The position numbers and the translations under genes were made by a program. From contig DUZI01000004.1 of the NCBI GenBank assembly GCA_013349595.1, forward strand, positions 1 to 20,499: a stretch of 20,499 bases of DNA. The letters run 5' to 3'. Shown piece by piece: positions 1-9,500 of this stretch. The notes beneath the pieces are model-generated. The model had not been told where the DNA came from. It worked only from the letters and a program-made list of their open reading frames with translations, and searched no databases. The stretch is from Nitrospirota bacterium (lineage in GTDB: Bacteria > Nitrospirota > Thermodesulfovibrionia > Thermodesulfovibrionales > Dissulfurispiraceae). Position 1 is the stretch's first letter; each line of letters opens with the position of its first letter.

Positions 1-215
1 ATGTAAAGTCCTTTAAATAACTCTTTATTGCCCTCAAAGGCTTCTTTTAGGGTGTCAATAAATAAAGACTTGCCAAATCTACGAGGACGGGAGAGAAAAT
101 AATAAACTCCAGTATTTACAAGGTCATAGACATATCTTGTCTTATCAACATAGACATATCCTTCTGTGATTATTTTTTTGAGATTACTAATTCCAATGGG
201 GAGCTTCTTTTTCAT
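1..215 (-). CDS. AAA-ATPase-like protein, N-terminal fragment (cut by window edge)
   Basis: Reading the minus strand from ATG at 215 gives 71 residues open to the left edge, beginning MKKKLPIGISNLKKI. It has the order typical of the AAA-ATPase-like family (Pfam AAA-ATPase_like, usually joined to a C-terminal PD-(D/E)XK nuclease-like domain): an N-terminal P-I-G-x-x-x-F/L-x-x-I segment, then Y-x-Y-V-D-K-T near residues 19-25, then the modified P-loop FLSRPRRFGKSLFIDTL near residues 40-56. Proteins of this family are often multi-copy in anaerobes and their function is largely unknown; some are grouped with mobile or defence genes. Only the N-terminus is visible, so whether the gene is intact cannot be judged. 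There is no Shine-Dalgarno sequence; the start sits at the expected transcription start of the promoter at 223-251. The following product is not related to the neighbouring operon in any visible way. Confidence 0.82.
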   Translation of the reverse strand, partial: MKKKLPIGISNLKKIITEGYVYVDKTRYVYDLVNTGVYYFLSRPRRFGKSLFIDTLKEAFEGNKELFKGLY

Positions 216-222
216 GATGAAT

Positions 223-251
223 ATTGTGAATATAACCGTATGATTTGTCAA
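223..251 (-). promoter_or_regulatory. Probable promoter of the AAA-ATPase-like gene, leaderless layout
   Basis: On the minus strand TTGACA (251-246) is followed after 17 bp by CACAAT (228-223), a 4/6 match to the -10 consensus. The ATG begins 7 nt after the -10, at the expected transcription start, so the mRNA would have no or almost no leader. The -35 is perfect; the -10 is weak. Confidence 0.4.
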
Positions 252-260
252 TTAGTGAGC

Positions 261-463
261 AAGACCCCTTAAAATTGCGCTTAGGAAGGGCTGTTTCAGG
301 ATTTTTATAATCGACAGATTTTATATATAATTTTGCTTTATTCATTATAATGCAATGCCCCTTATAACAAAGCCCTACAAACTTTTTTTATAAGGTGTCG
401 TATAAAAATCCTTCAACAGCCCTTCCTATCTTAACTTTTAAGTTCTATCGCCGATTTTTGGGA
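261..463. repeat. MITE-like intergenic repeat, copy A
   Basis: A block of about 200 bp found again at 9599-9810 in the same orientation. It has imperfect terminal inverted repeats: the left arm at 284-316 starts GGAAGGGCTGTTTCAGGATT and continues to ATCGACA; the right arm at 396-426 (TGTCG...CAGCCCTTCC) is its near-exact reverse complement. The shared block continues outside the arms on both sides (CTTAAAAT-GCGCTTAG on the left; CTTTTAAGTTCTATCG and GATTTTTGGGA on the right). The AT-rich centre has no open reading frame. Short size, inverted ends and a lack of coding capacity suggest a non-autonomous mobile element; a structured RNA is the alternative. Confidence 0.72.
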
Positions 464-494
464 AGACCCCTTAAAATAGCGCTTAGGAAGGGCT
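463..494. repeat. Partial extra copy of the repeat's left end
   Basis: Directly after copy A, the left-end segment from AAGACCCCTTAAAAT through GCGCTTAGGAAGGGCT recurs (463-494 against 261-292) with about two differences, then the similarity stops. It lies about 45 bp upstream of the -10 element of the following operon, so the repeat array abuts that promoter. It could be the remnant of a tandem insertion. Confidence 0.65.
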
Positions 495-533
495 TTTTAA
501 GGTAATAAAAAAGTTTTATACTTTTTTTATTTT

Positions 534-551
534 GTGCTATAATCTATCTAA
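534..551 (+). promoter_or_regulatory. Extended -10 promoter of the GAF/PilB/CHASE2 operon
   Basis: TGC-TATAAT: a perfect -10 hexamer at 538-543 with the TG extended -10 dinucleotide at 535-536. No good -35 is present (TTTATA at 515-520), as is usual for extended -10 promoters. The predicted transcription start, 6-8 nt downstream, falls at or beside the ATG at 552, and an in-frame TAA occupies 549-551, so the start cannot lie further upstream. Confidence 0.55.
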
Positions 552-1436
552 ATGGGCCATTTATCACAGAAAGATACATCAATAGTAAGCAAGTCTCAAT
601 TTTTTGACATTCTTAATACAATCCTTTCGACGCTAAGCATAGATGAAATTTTGACAAAGGTTGTTGAGGAGATTCGTAAGACCATTGGTGCAGAGAGAAG
701 CACCCTTTATATGCTAAATTACCATTGTCAAGAGCTTTTCTCGAAAGTCCTACAGGCAAGTGAATTAGTTGAGATTTGTGTCCCCCTTAATAAAAACAGT
801 CTTGCTGGTTACACAGCCATTACTAAGAAGATTCTAAATATAAAAGATGCTTACAATGTACATGAACTTCAATCTATTGACCCTTATTTGGTCTTTGATA
901 GCAGTTGGGATGATATAAGTGGCTACAAAACAAAGAGTGTTTTAGTTATACCAATCCCAAACAAGTCAAGAAATGGACTCCTTGGGGTTTTTCAAGCCCT
1001 TAACAAAGAGGGTGGTTTTACAGAAGAAGATGTGGAAGTTATGGAGCAATTAGCTTTTTTGCTCGGTATTGCTGTTAATAATGCAATTCTTTATCAGAAG
1101 ATTGAAGAGGAGCGTATTCTTAGAGAATACATCATGGATGATATTGAAGAGGGTATTTGTATTCTTAATGTTGATTTAACTATTTATTCTGTCAATCGCT
1201 TCCTTGAGATGATGAGCGGAATGAGATTTAGCGTAAGTGATATGGTAGGAAAGGATTTTTTTCAGATATTTCCAAATTTCTCAGAGACAGAATTGGAGAC
1301 AAAGATTAGAGAAGTTTTTTCTAAGGGATATAAAATGACTGTTAACTTGCTAATGCTCAATGTGAAGATTATCCCCTATCACGATGTCAATAATAAGTTA
1401 AACAAAATAATCCTGATTTTTGAGAGGTTCACATGA
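552..1436 (+). CDS. GAF-PAS signalling protein
   Basis: 294 residues with no membrane segment and no output domain, so probably a cytoplasmic adaptor or sensor. GAF domain at about 15-180: G-A-E-R-S-T-L-Y at 46-53, S-G-Y-K-T-K-S-V-L-V-I-P at 123-134, then LNKEGGFTEEDVEVM at 150-164. That last stretch nearly matches the N-K-xn-F-x3-D-E signature of cyclic-nucleotide-binding GAF domains of phosphodiesterases and cyanobacterial cyclases (N151, K152, F156, D160; the final E is V161). A short helix leads to a PAS-like domain at about 193-290 (E-E-G-I-C-I-L-N, then I-Y-S-V-N-R-F-L-E-M). First gene of an operon; its stop overlaps the next start (ATGA), so translation is probably coupled. No ribosome binding site; the start lies at the likely transcription start. 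A cAMP receptor role is inference; the domain assignments are firm. Confidence 0.85.
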   Translation: MGHLSQKDTSIVSKSQFFDILNTILSTLSIDEILTKVVEEIRKTIGAERSTLYMLNYHCQELFSKVLQASELVEICVPLNKNSLAGYTAITKKILNIKDAYNVHELQSIDPYLVFDSSWDDISGYKTKSVLVIPIPNKSRNGLLGVFQALNKEGGFTEEDVEVMEQLAFLLGIAVNNAILYQKIEEERILREYIMDDIEEGICILNVDLTIYSVNRFLEMMSGMRFSVSDMVGKDFFQIFPNFSETELETKIREVFSKGYKMTVNLLMLNVKIIPYHDVNNKLNKIILIFERFT

Positions 1437-3172
1437 CTTTTCAGAAAAAAGGTTCAGGAAAGAGTTTTGAAGAACTTCTTATTGAACATAAGATTATAAC
1501 TCAGGATAAACTTCTTCAGATTACCCAAAGGATAACAAAGGAAAAAAAAAGCCTTGAACAACTTTTAAGTGAATCTGGCATCTCCGAAGATAAACTTGCC
1601 TCTGTTAAAGCAGAATTTCTCGGTTATCCTTATGAAGATGTGACCAATTACCCCCTATCGTCTGAATTACTAAAACATATAAAACCTGCCTATGCCAAAA
1701 ATTATAAGGTCTTGCCTCTAAAATATGACGATGAGACATTTACAATTGCTATGGCTGAACCTCGTGATTTCATAGCCCTTGATGAGATTACTCGCATCTA
1801 TAGAAATGCCCGTTTCAAGATTAGAGAAATAAAGATTGTGGTGAGTTCAGTTCAGAGTCTCTTTACGGCAATTGATAAATTCTATGTCATTGCAAAGGAA
1901 AAAGAAGAAATAGGCATTAGCAGTATCCTCGATCAAGTAAAGGAAACCTATAAAAGCACCATTGAGGTGGCAGAGGTAACAAGGGATGACGCTAATGAAA
2001 ATAGTGCCCCCGTAGTAATGCTTGCAAATAAGATTGTAGAGGAGGCCTTTCAAAAGAGAACCAGTGACATTCACCTTGAACCAACACTTGACTTTCTGAG
2101 AATTAGGTATCGTATAGATGGAGATCTAACAGAGGTCATGAGGGTGCCTAAATATGCCCAAGATGCCTTGATTACAAGATTTAAGATTATGTGTGACATG
2201 AGGATAGATGAAAAGAGACAACCTCAAGACGGTAGGATTGATTTTACAAAATATAATCCCTCTATTGAGATAGACCTTCGTGTATCTACTGTCCCAACAC
2301 CTCATGGCGAAGATGTGGTTATGAGGATATTGGACAAAAAGAGTTCAATTTTAAACCTTGATATGCTTGGTTTTAGCGACCATAATATGAAGCTTTATAA
2401 AGAAGCTCTTAACTCCCCTTATGGGATACTCCTTCATGTAGGACCAACTGGTAGTGGTAAGTCAACTGCACTCTTTGCAGCACTTAAAACCCTTGATACC
2501 CCTGATGTTAAGATTGTTACTGCTGAGGATCCAGTAGAATACACCCTTGGAGGGCAGATAATTCAAAGCAATATTCACCCTGCGGCAGGATATACCTTTG
2601 CAAAGGCAATGCGTGCCTTTATGCGTCATGACCCTGATATCATACTGGTTGGAGAGATAAGAGATCAGGAGACTGCAAAGACTGCTGTTGAGGCATCCCT
2701 TACAGGCCATATGGTATTTTCAACCCTCCATACAAACGATGCAGTTGGCACTGTCACAAGGCTTACCGAGATGGGTGTTGAGCCTTATCTTGTTGCAGAT
2801 TCCTTAGTGCTTGTTTGTGCCCAAAGACTAGTAAGGAAGATATGCCCTAAGTGTAAAGAAACCTATACATCAACCCCTGAAGAAGAGGAACTCTCAAAGG
2901 GTGATATAAAGGCAGGGACTAAACTTTACAGAGGTAGGGGATGTGAGAGTTGTGATGGTTCTGGCTATAAGGGAAGGATTGGAATATATGAAGTATTGCT
3001 CATGAATAAAGAATTACGAAATCTCTTAATCAAAAATGCTGGCACCGATGAATTAAGACAAGTTGCACTTAGAACTGGCATGAGGACACTGAGGATGGAT
3101 GCCCTTGAAAAAGCTATTAACGGCACAATCACACTTGAACAGGTGCTTGGTAGCACCCTTGCAGATGTATAA
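1433..3172 (+). CDS. PilB/GspE-type secretion and pilus assembly ATPase
   Basis: 579 residues, full length for hexameric ATPases that drive type IV pilus extension or type II secretion from the cytoplasmic face. An N-terminal MshEN/T2SSE_N region (about 1-150) is followed by the ATPase core: Walker A GPTGSGKS at 337-344, Asp box T-A-E-D-P-V-E-Y, Walker B DPDIILVGEIRD at 400-411 with catalytic-type E408, His box STLHTND, and the zinc tetracysteine CPKC (471-474) and CESC (504-507). All catalytic motifs are intact. The N-terminal repeats do not fit the c-di-GMP-binding consensus: the RLG and final Gln positions are replaced (SFEELLIEHKIIT and SLEQLLSESGISE), unlike the paralogue at 16059. The start is supported by AGAGG six bases upstream and the 4-bp overlap with the GAF gene. 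No pilC, pilT or pilin gene is in view, so whether it serves a pilus or a secretion system is undecided. Confidence 0.93.
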   Translation: MTFQKKGSGKSFEELLIEHKIITQDKLLQITQRITKEKKSLEQLLSESGISEDKLASVKAEFLGYPYEDVTNYPLSSELLKHIKPAYAKNYKVLPLKYDDETFTIAMAEPRDFIALDEITRIYRNARFKIREIKIVVSSVQSLFTAIDKFYVIAKEKEEIGISSILDQVKETYKSTIEVAEVTRDDANENSAPVVMLANKIVEEAFQKRTSDIHLEPTLDFLRIRYRIDGDLTEVMRVPKYAQDALITRFKIMCDMRIDEKRQPQDGRIDFTKYNPSIEIDLRVSTVPTPHGEDVVMRILDKKSSILNLDMLGFSDHNMKLYKEALNSPYGILLHVGPTGSGKSTALFAALKTLDTPDVKIVTAEDPVEYTLGGQIIQSNIHPAAGYTFAKAMRAFMRHDPDIILVGEIRDQETAKTAVEASLTGHMVFSTLHTNDAVGTVTRLTEMGVEPYLVADSLVLVCAQRLVRKICPKCKETYTSTPEEEELSKGDIKAGTKLYRGRGCESCDGSGYKGRIGIYEVLLMNKELRNLLIKNAGTDELRQVALRTGMRTLRMDALEKAINGTITLEQVLGSTLADV

Positions 3173-3212
3173 ATTTTGCTAACCCTCAAAGATATTTTAT
3201 AAACATCAAGGA

Positions 3213-6200
3213 ATGATAGATTGGCTTGTTAATGCAATTAAAAAGGTTTTATCTATCAGAAGGTTTTCATCACCACTAATTACAGTCTTAATCTTTAGTG
3301 CCTTTGGCGCATCTGTTGCACTATTGTTGAATATGCTTGCCATTTTTGAAAAGTTAGAACTCCTTTCCCTTGATATTCGTTACAGGCTGAGACCAGAGAT
3401 AAAAAAATCAGATCAGATAGTCCTTGTAAATTTTGACGATGTTTCCTTATCTCTTTATGGACATTGGCCCTGGTCAAGACTTTATCAGACCATTTTGGTG
3501 GATACACTATCGTATTTTAAGGTTTCTGCAATCGGCTATGATGTATTCTTTAGTGAAGAAGAACCTGCCACCTTGAAGAAATCTGACAAGGATAACTCTT
3601 TTAGTATCAAAAACAATGACCGAGAATTCCAAAGGGCAATAAGTCAGTCAGGGGTTGTTTATTTAGCTTATTCTTCAAGGGATCCATACAAAGGTTTATC
3701 AAAAGATGAAATAATGAAGGAGGTATCAAGGCTACGAGGTGGTTTTTCTGATCAGAAGAGACAATCCATTGCCTATATGGAGAGGATGCTCATTAAGGCA
3801 CCAAAGGAGATTGAGGGTTTTTTATATAAGTCAATTGATATTGACCCGCCTATATATAATTTGCTTTCCTCTTCTAGAGGATTTGGATTTGCCCAGCCCG
3901 GTTATAATAAAGACTCAACGGTAAGGAATTTTATACTGTTTAGATATTACAACGGTTATATACTTAATCCGCTTACATTGGTGATGTTTTCTCATTTAGC
4001 TGACTTTGATATAACCAAGACTGCTTTTAATGCTGGCAAGGAAGTAGTTTTAAGGGATTTGAATCTACAAGGCAAAAGAAAAGACCTTATTATCCCTGTT
4101 GATGAAAATTTTCAGGCTTTACTTAATTGGCCTGGCACCTTTGATAGTTCCTTCATTCACATCTCCTATAAAGATATTGTCTATCTACATGCATTTAATC
4201 TGGCAAGACAGATTTTTAGAAAGGATAATACCGTTCAGAGGAATTTAGAATTAATAACCAAAGCGATGAGTGAAGACTTCTTACTGCCTGAAAAAGAGAT
4301 TGAAGGATTGGCTTTAAAGATATCCATGGCAGGAGTAATTATGGACTATCTTAAAAAAGGTTATAGTGACGAAAGGATAATAGATAGTCTTAAAGGCTTT
4401 TTACATCCTGATAAATTGAGGGAAATTATAAGTAATTCAAGGTTAATTCTTATAATGGAAGGATATTTCAAAGGTAATAAGACTGTCAAGTTTTCAGAGT
4501 TTGTAAATTTACATAACCTGCCAATGACAAAAGAATTAGAAAATCTCTTTGATGATTACAAGAGTGAGTTTGAAGTTAATTCAATCTATCCATACATCTT
4601 ACCCCCAAAGATCCCAGCAAAGATTAATGGTATAAATCAATCTATATCACCTTATATGTTAAAAAACAAGGCAGTACTTGTGGGGCTTACAGGGGAAAAT
4701 ACCATTGACCTCAATCCAACGCCCTTTGAAAAAGACTGCCCTATGGTCTTTTATCATGCAAGTGGATTAAATATGATGCTTACAGGTCAGTTTTTGCATT
4801 TTCCCCCAGTGTATATGAAAGAGATAGCAGTAATTCTTTCAGCTTTTTTAATATCTCTAATTGGTGTTTATCGCTCTGTTAGTGCCCTTACATTATTTTC
4901 TATTTTAAGCCTCTTTATTTATACCTTTTTGACTTATCGTTTTTGGATAGACAAGGGCCAATGGCTTGAATATGTCCCAGTGGTTACAGTAGTGATAATC
5001 ACCTATATCAGCACACTACTAAGGCAATTTATAAAGGTCTATGGGGAAAAGACAAAGATTAGAAGCATATTCAGCAATATGGTCTCACCTGCAGTCCTTA
5101 CCTTTATGGAGAATAATCCAGAAAAGTTCGCCCTAACAGGTGAGAGGCGGTTTGCCACTACATATTTTTCAAAGATAGATGCCATTGATCAGATTGCACA
5201 CACCTTTAGTCCTGAACAACTTCCCGTGTTTTTGAGCAATTATCTTACACCTATGAGTGATGTCATTATTGAATATAATGGATATATTGATAAATATGAA
5301 GGCGCAGTCATAATGGCAGACTTTGGGGTTCCTCTTGAAGATTCAGATAGTTGTATCAAATGCTCCTTTGCCTCTTTACAACAGAGGTTTTTTATTGAGA
5401 CCTTTAAATACACTATGAAGAGTCGTTACAACATTTTGCCAAAGGTATCTATTGGTTTTAATGCAGGGTACGTATCTGCAGGTAATATGGGTTCAGATAA
5501 AAAATTTCAATACACAGTCATGGGCGATTCCGTAAACATGTCAGCCCGTTTTATGGCAGCAAATAGCATCTATGAATCAAACTTTGCCATTACAAGTGAA
5601 GAGACAGTTAGTTTGCTCAAAGACTATGTTTACTCACGACCACTTGATAAGATACTCCTTAAAGGCAAGACTGTCCCAACGATGATTTATGATGTAATAG
5701 GCTGGAAGGCAGATGCGTATAGGGAATTTATGAGGGATAAACCTATTCCTTCTTTTATTGATTCCTTTTGGGTAAATATTCAAGGAGAAGGGATAATCTA
5801 TCTCGGAGATTATTGGACTCATAAGTACGAAAGACTTGATATCCCTCTTGCGAAAGATATTGCAGGATTTTTTAAGGCTTCTTATGATATGGCTCTCTTT
5901 ATAATTAGCCTTGAGATTATATTAGAGTTAGTTAAACTTCGTAAAGACGCCATTTCATTATTTAACCTCACTCTGTCATCACAAACAGACTCCATCAAAG
6001 ATTATATTACAGAAATCAAGGACAGTCTTTTAACGCTATCTCAAAATAATAGTAATGAGTCTTCAGATAAGGTTAATGCCCTAAAGACAAGGGCAAATTT
6101 ACTTTCAGTGCGATATCAAAATATGATTGACCTTCTGAAAAAAGATTTATTCAAGACCTTTATTAACGCCAGTGAAGATGTTGTCTCAAAGGAATTGATG

Positions 6201-6500
6201 AAAATATATGACCAATACAGGAATAAATGTAAGGGATTTGTCAAAAACTTAAAACCTAAAGATTATTTCAATCTCCTCTCTTTGGTTGGTGAACCAGAAA
6301 ATAAGGGCTTGATTGAAATCTTTGAAAAGGGGCTACATGCCTATTGGCAAAGAGATTGGCTAAAGGCTGAGGAAATATTCAAAAAAGGTATACATATGGA
6401 TGACCAGCCGCTTAAAGAGATGATAAAAAGGATTGAAGAATACAAGCAAAGCCCACCTGGGCCACAATGGCAGGGAGAGTATATTCAAACAAAGAAATGA
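3213..6500 (+). CDS. CHASE2-class III cyclase protein, metal site lost (C2-like subunit)
   Basis: 1095 residues. One N-terminal membrane helix (about 17-43), a periplasmic CHASE2 sensor (about 45-530) with an extra largely helical insert of about 160 residues (320-480), three membrane helices (about 537-608), a class III nucleotide cyclase domain (about 620-830), a helical extension, and a C-terminal A-x-x-I-F tail ending SPPGPQWQGEY as in many CHASE2 cyclases. By position the two metal-binding Asp are K654 and A698, so it should be inactive alone. Retained: adenine-side K694 and T768 (Lys/Thr pair typical of class IIIb), transition-state N775 and R779, and the K817-G-K loop. That is the C2 half of a mammalian-type active site. 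The next gene supplies the other half. Its stop overlaps the start of that gene. AAGGA abuts the ATG, closer than a usual ribosome binding site, so translation may depend on the upstream gene. Low chance that it is simply a dead paralogue. Confidence 0.88.
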   Translation: MIDWLVNAIKKVLSIRRFSSPLITVLIFSAFGASVALLLNMLAIFEKLELLSLDIRYRLRPEIKKSDQIVLVNFDDVSLSLYGHWPWSRLYQTILVDTLSYFKVSAIGYDVFFSEEEPATLKKSDKDNSFSIKNNDREFQRAISQSGVVYLAYSSRDPYKGLSKDEIMKEVSRLRGGFSDQKRQSIAYMERMLIKAPKEIEGFLYKSIDIDPPIYNLLSSSRGFGFAQPGYNKDSTVRNFILFRYYNGYILNPLTLVMFSHLADFDITKTAFNAGKEVVLRDLNLQGKRKDLIIPVDENFQALLNWPGTFDSSFIHISYKDIVYLHAFNLARQIFRKDNTVQRNLELITKAMSEDFLLPEKEIEGLALKISMAGVIMDYLKKGYSDERIIDSLKGFLHPDKLREIISNSRLILIMEGYFKGNKTVKFSEFVNLHNLPMTKELENLFDDYKSEFEVNSIYPYILPPKIPAKINGINQSISPYMLKNKAVLVGLTGENTIDLNPTPFEKDCPMVFYHASGLNMMLTGQFLHFPPVYMKEIAVILSAFLISLIGVYRSVSALTLFSILSLFIYTFLTYRFWIDKGQWLEYVPVVTVVIITYISTLLRQFIKVYGEKTKIRSIFSNMVSPAVLTFMENNPEKFALTGERRFATTYFSKIDAIDQIAHTFSPEQLPVFLSNYLTPMSDVIIEYNGYIDKYEGAVIMADFGVPLEDSDSCIKCSFASLQQRFFIETFKYTMKSRYNILPKVSIGFNAGYVSAGNMGSDKKFQYTVMGDSVNMSARFMAANSIYESNFAITSEETVSLLKDYVYSRPLDKILLKGKTVPTMIYDVIGWKADAYREFMRDKPIPSFIDSFWVNIQGEGIIYLGDYWTHKYERLDIPLAKDIAGFFKASYDMALFIISLEIILELVKLRKDAISLFNLTLSSQTDSIKDYITEIKDSLLTLSQNNSNESSDKVNALKTRANLLSVRYQNMIDLLKKDLFKTFINASEDVVSKELMKIYDQYRNKCKGFVKNLKPKDYFNLLSLVGEPENKGLIEIFEKGLHAYWQRDWLKAEEIFKKGIHMDDQPLKEMIKRIEEYKQSPPGPQWQGEYIQTKK

Positions 6501-9500
6501 AGAAATATCTATTACATATAGCTGTAACACTTTGGTTACTAATATCGTTGCTTTATACATCTGGTATATTACAGTCCATCGACAACAAGATTTTTGATTA
6601 TAGCTTTTTGTATCGACCATCTATTCCAATTAGTCAAGACATTGTAACCATTGACATTGATGACCCAGCCATAGAAAGCATAGGCAGATGGCCATGGAAT
6701 TGGTCTATTCATAGTCTTATGTTTGAACACCTACACAAACACAATGTTGGATACCTATTTGTCATTGACATGGATTTTTCAGAAATCCCTCAAATTACAA
6801 TCACAACTGAAGAAGAGTCCTTAATAAAACAAAAAAATATCCTCTCAGAGATCATTCAACAAAGAAACCCCTATAATCTCATCAAGCAATTAGAGAGGAT
6901 GAATGACTATGTCTATTTTTCATCAATAACAAGACTAAAAAGTGGCACTTTAACAAAGGCAGAGGATTTGCCAGGAGATACCCAAAAAGATACTGCCCCT
7001 GTTTTCTTAATGTCAGAGTCAATTATTGAACCTCACAGAGAGATTCAGCAAAACATAGCAGGTGTAGGGACTAATGCAATCACCTTTGATAGTGATGGTG
7101 TTGTAAGGAGGTATCCACTTTTTGTAAATTACAAGGGCGAAATATTGCCTTCCATAGTAATCAAGGCAGTCTCTGCAATCAAAGAAGTAGATAAGATTGA
7201 CTTAAGCAAAGAGACTATTAAATTATACTCAAAAAACAAAATCATCTCTATACCAGTAAATAAACATGGAGAGGTTACTATCAATTGGACAGGTAAATAT
7301 TCAGGCTCTTTTGTCCATATTCCCTTTAATCTACTTTCATCGTTTATTATTGTTGATCACTTAAAAGATAGCCTTAAAGGTGTTAATCTGGCACAATTGA
7401 ATAATCCTATGGCAATACTTGATTATCTTGTAAAAATAAGCAACTCTAAGGGAATTTTAAATAAAGAACAAGCCACAGCAAAGGCAACAATTGTTTTCCT
7501 TGCTTTTTTGATGGATTATTATTTTGCAAATACAGGGCATAAGCCTGAAGAAATCCTTCAATCACTCGGACTTGATGTAAACAATAAGGACTTTTTACAT
7601 ATGGCAAGACAGATATTCATAAATAACCTTGCTGTAAAGCAATATCTCTTTGATGGAAAAATTTTAGAATTTGACGAATTAATCAAAAAAAATCAAATAA
7701 CCCTCTCCTCTGAAGAACAAGGTATTGTCAAAGATAGTTATAACCAGATGGTTTATTACATAAATCATTCAAAAAAGATTGAAGACCTTAGACCACTTTA
7801 TTTTGAACAGACAAAGATACTCAAGATAGACGGTAAAGAATTTAGAATAAACCCGACCTTCCTACACGGCAAGGTGGTTTTTTATGGATTGACTGCCACA
7901 GGGCTTACCTCGCAGAATCCATCTCCTTTTATGGAGCGTCATCCCATGCTTGACCTTGTCCCGCAGGTAGTCAACACAATAATCACAGGTTCTTTCATCA
8001 GGGAAATACCTTCATACCTCATGTATTCAATCTTTGCAATATATATACTTGTCATACTTTTTGTTGCCTTTAGATACAAGCCTATTATCGGATTGGCAAT
8101 AACCCTGCTAATTGCATCATTACATTGTCTAATTACATGGACATTATTTTCAAAACAAGGAATTGTTATCACTGTGTCAACGCCACTTGTCTCATTGTTT
8201 TTGCCTTATTCAATGGCTGTTTTTTTGAGATACTTTGATGAATATCGAGAGAGAATGAAGGTTAAGAAGATCTTTTCTACAATGGTATCACCAGAGGTGT
8301 TGAAGATAATGGTTCAGAGAAAAGACAGCCTTTCCCTTGCAGGAGAGATAAAAGATGCCACAGTTTTTTCTTCAGATGTTTCAGGCTTTACTACAATCTC
8401 TGAAGGTGTGACAGCACAGGAACTCGCAAGGATATTGAATGTCTACCTATCCTCAATGAGCAACATCATCATGTCCTTTGATGGATATGTAGATAAATAT
8501 GAAGGTGATGCCATAAAGGCAGTTTTTGGCGCACCCCTTGAAGACAGCAATCATCACTACAAAGCCTGTTATTCAGCCCTTTTGCAGCAAGAGGAATTAA
8601 AAATAATCCAGAAGATGATATTAATAAAATATGGCGTTAATATAACTGCAAGGATGGGAATAAACTCAGGATTAGTTTATGCAGGTAATATGGGTTCAAA
8701 AAAGAGGATTCAATATACTGTTATGGGTGAGACTGTCAGGATTGCTGAAGAGTTAGAGCCTGCCAATAAGCTCTTTGACACATGGATTTCAGCAGGGCAA
8801 GAGACAGTATTGAAGGCTGGTCAATACATTAAAAGCAGATATCTTGGAGAGGTATCTATCTCTGATTCTCATAAAATCAAGGCTTATGAGGTAATAGGAT
8901 GGAATAAGGACAAATATATTAATCACTGGGCGCAAAGACCAATACCAGAACTGTTGCTTGAATCCTTTACAAAGATATCACCAGAAAGGATAATTGCCTC
9001 TATAAATTATTACAGTAAGATTAACTACAAGGAGTCGGGGCTTTTACAGTATATTATTTCCTTTTATGAAACACTTAGAGATGATGCGCTTACAATGCTC
9101 AAGATTGATGCTATGATAAGTTACAGTGAGATCGATAGACAGATTGAAAATCTCAAGAAGTCCTATCAAATCAAGGAAACAGAAGAAACTACCTTTACAG
9201 ACCAGATTACACACTGGAAAAATCAGATAAAGGCTTTAAATAAAGCCATTTTAGAAGAAGTTACCCATAAACAGCAAAAGGAACAGTTATTTATACAGAT
9301 TGACAATCTCAGCAAGTCTATTGAGCGATTTTCAAAGAGACTAAAAATTGACAGCAGTGATGATGACAATATAAAGGAATTAGTGGATTATTTAAGATTG
9401 CTGATAGATGGTAAGATTGAGAAGGAAGATGAAAAATTATTAATTGATAAATTCTCATCCCTTGAGGTAAAAATTCAATCAAAGGCTCAGGACCTTGTAA

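Noticed and set aside
6467..6496. Upstream ATG at 6467 for the second cyclase
   Set aside because: It would overlap the previous gene by 34 bases without a ribosome site; ATG 6497 gives an ATGA overlap and a standard N-terminal membrane anchor.
3213..6500. Upstream cyclase as a decaying pseudogene
   Set aside because: The frame is intact over 1095 codons, and the Asn, Arg and KGK residues needed from a C2-type partner are kept; selective loss is better explained by subunit specialisation.
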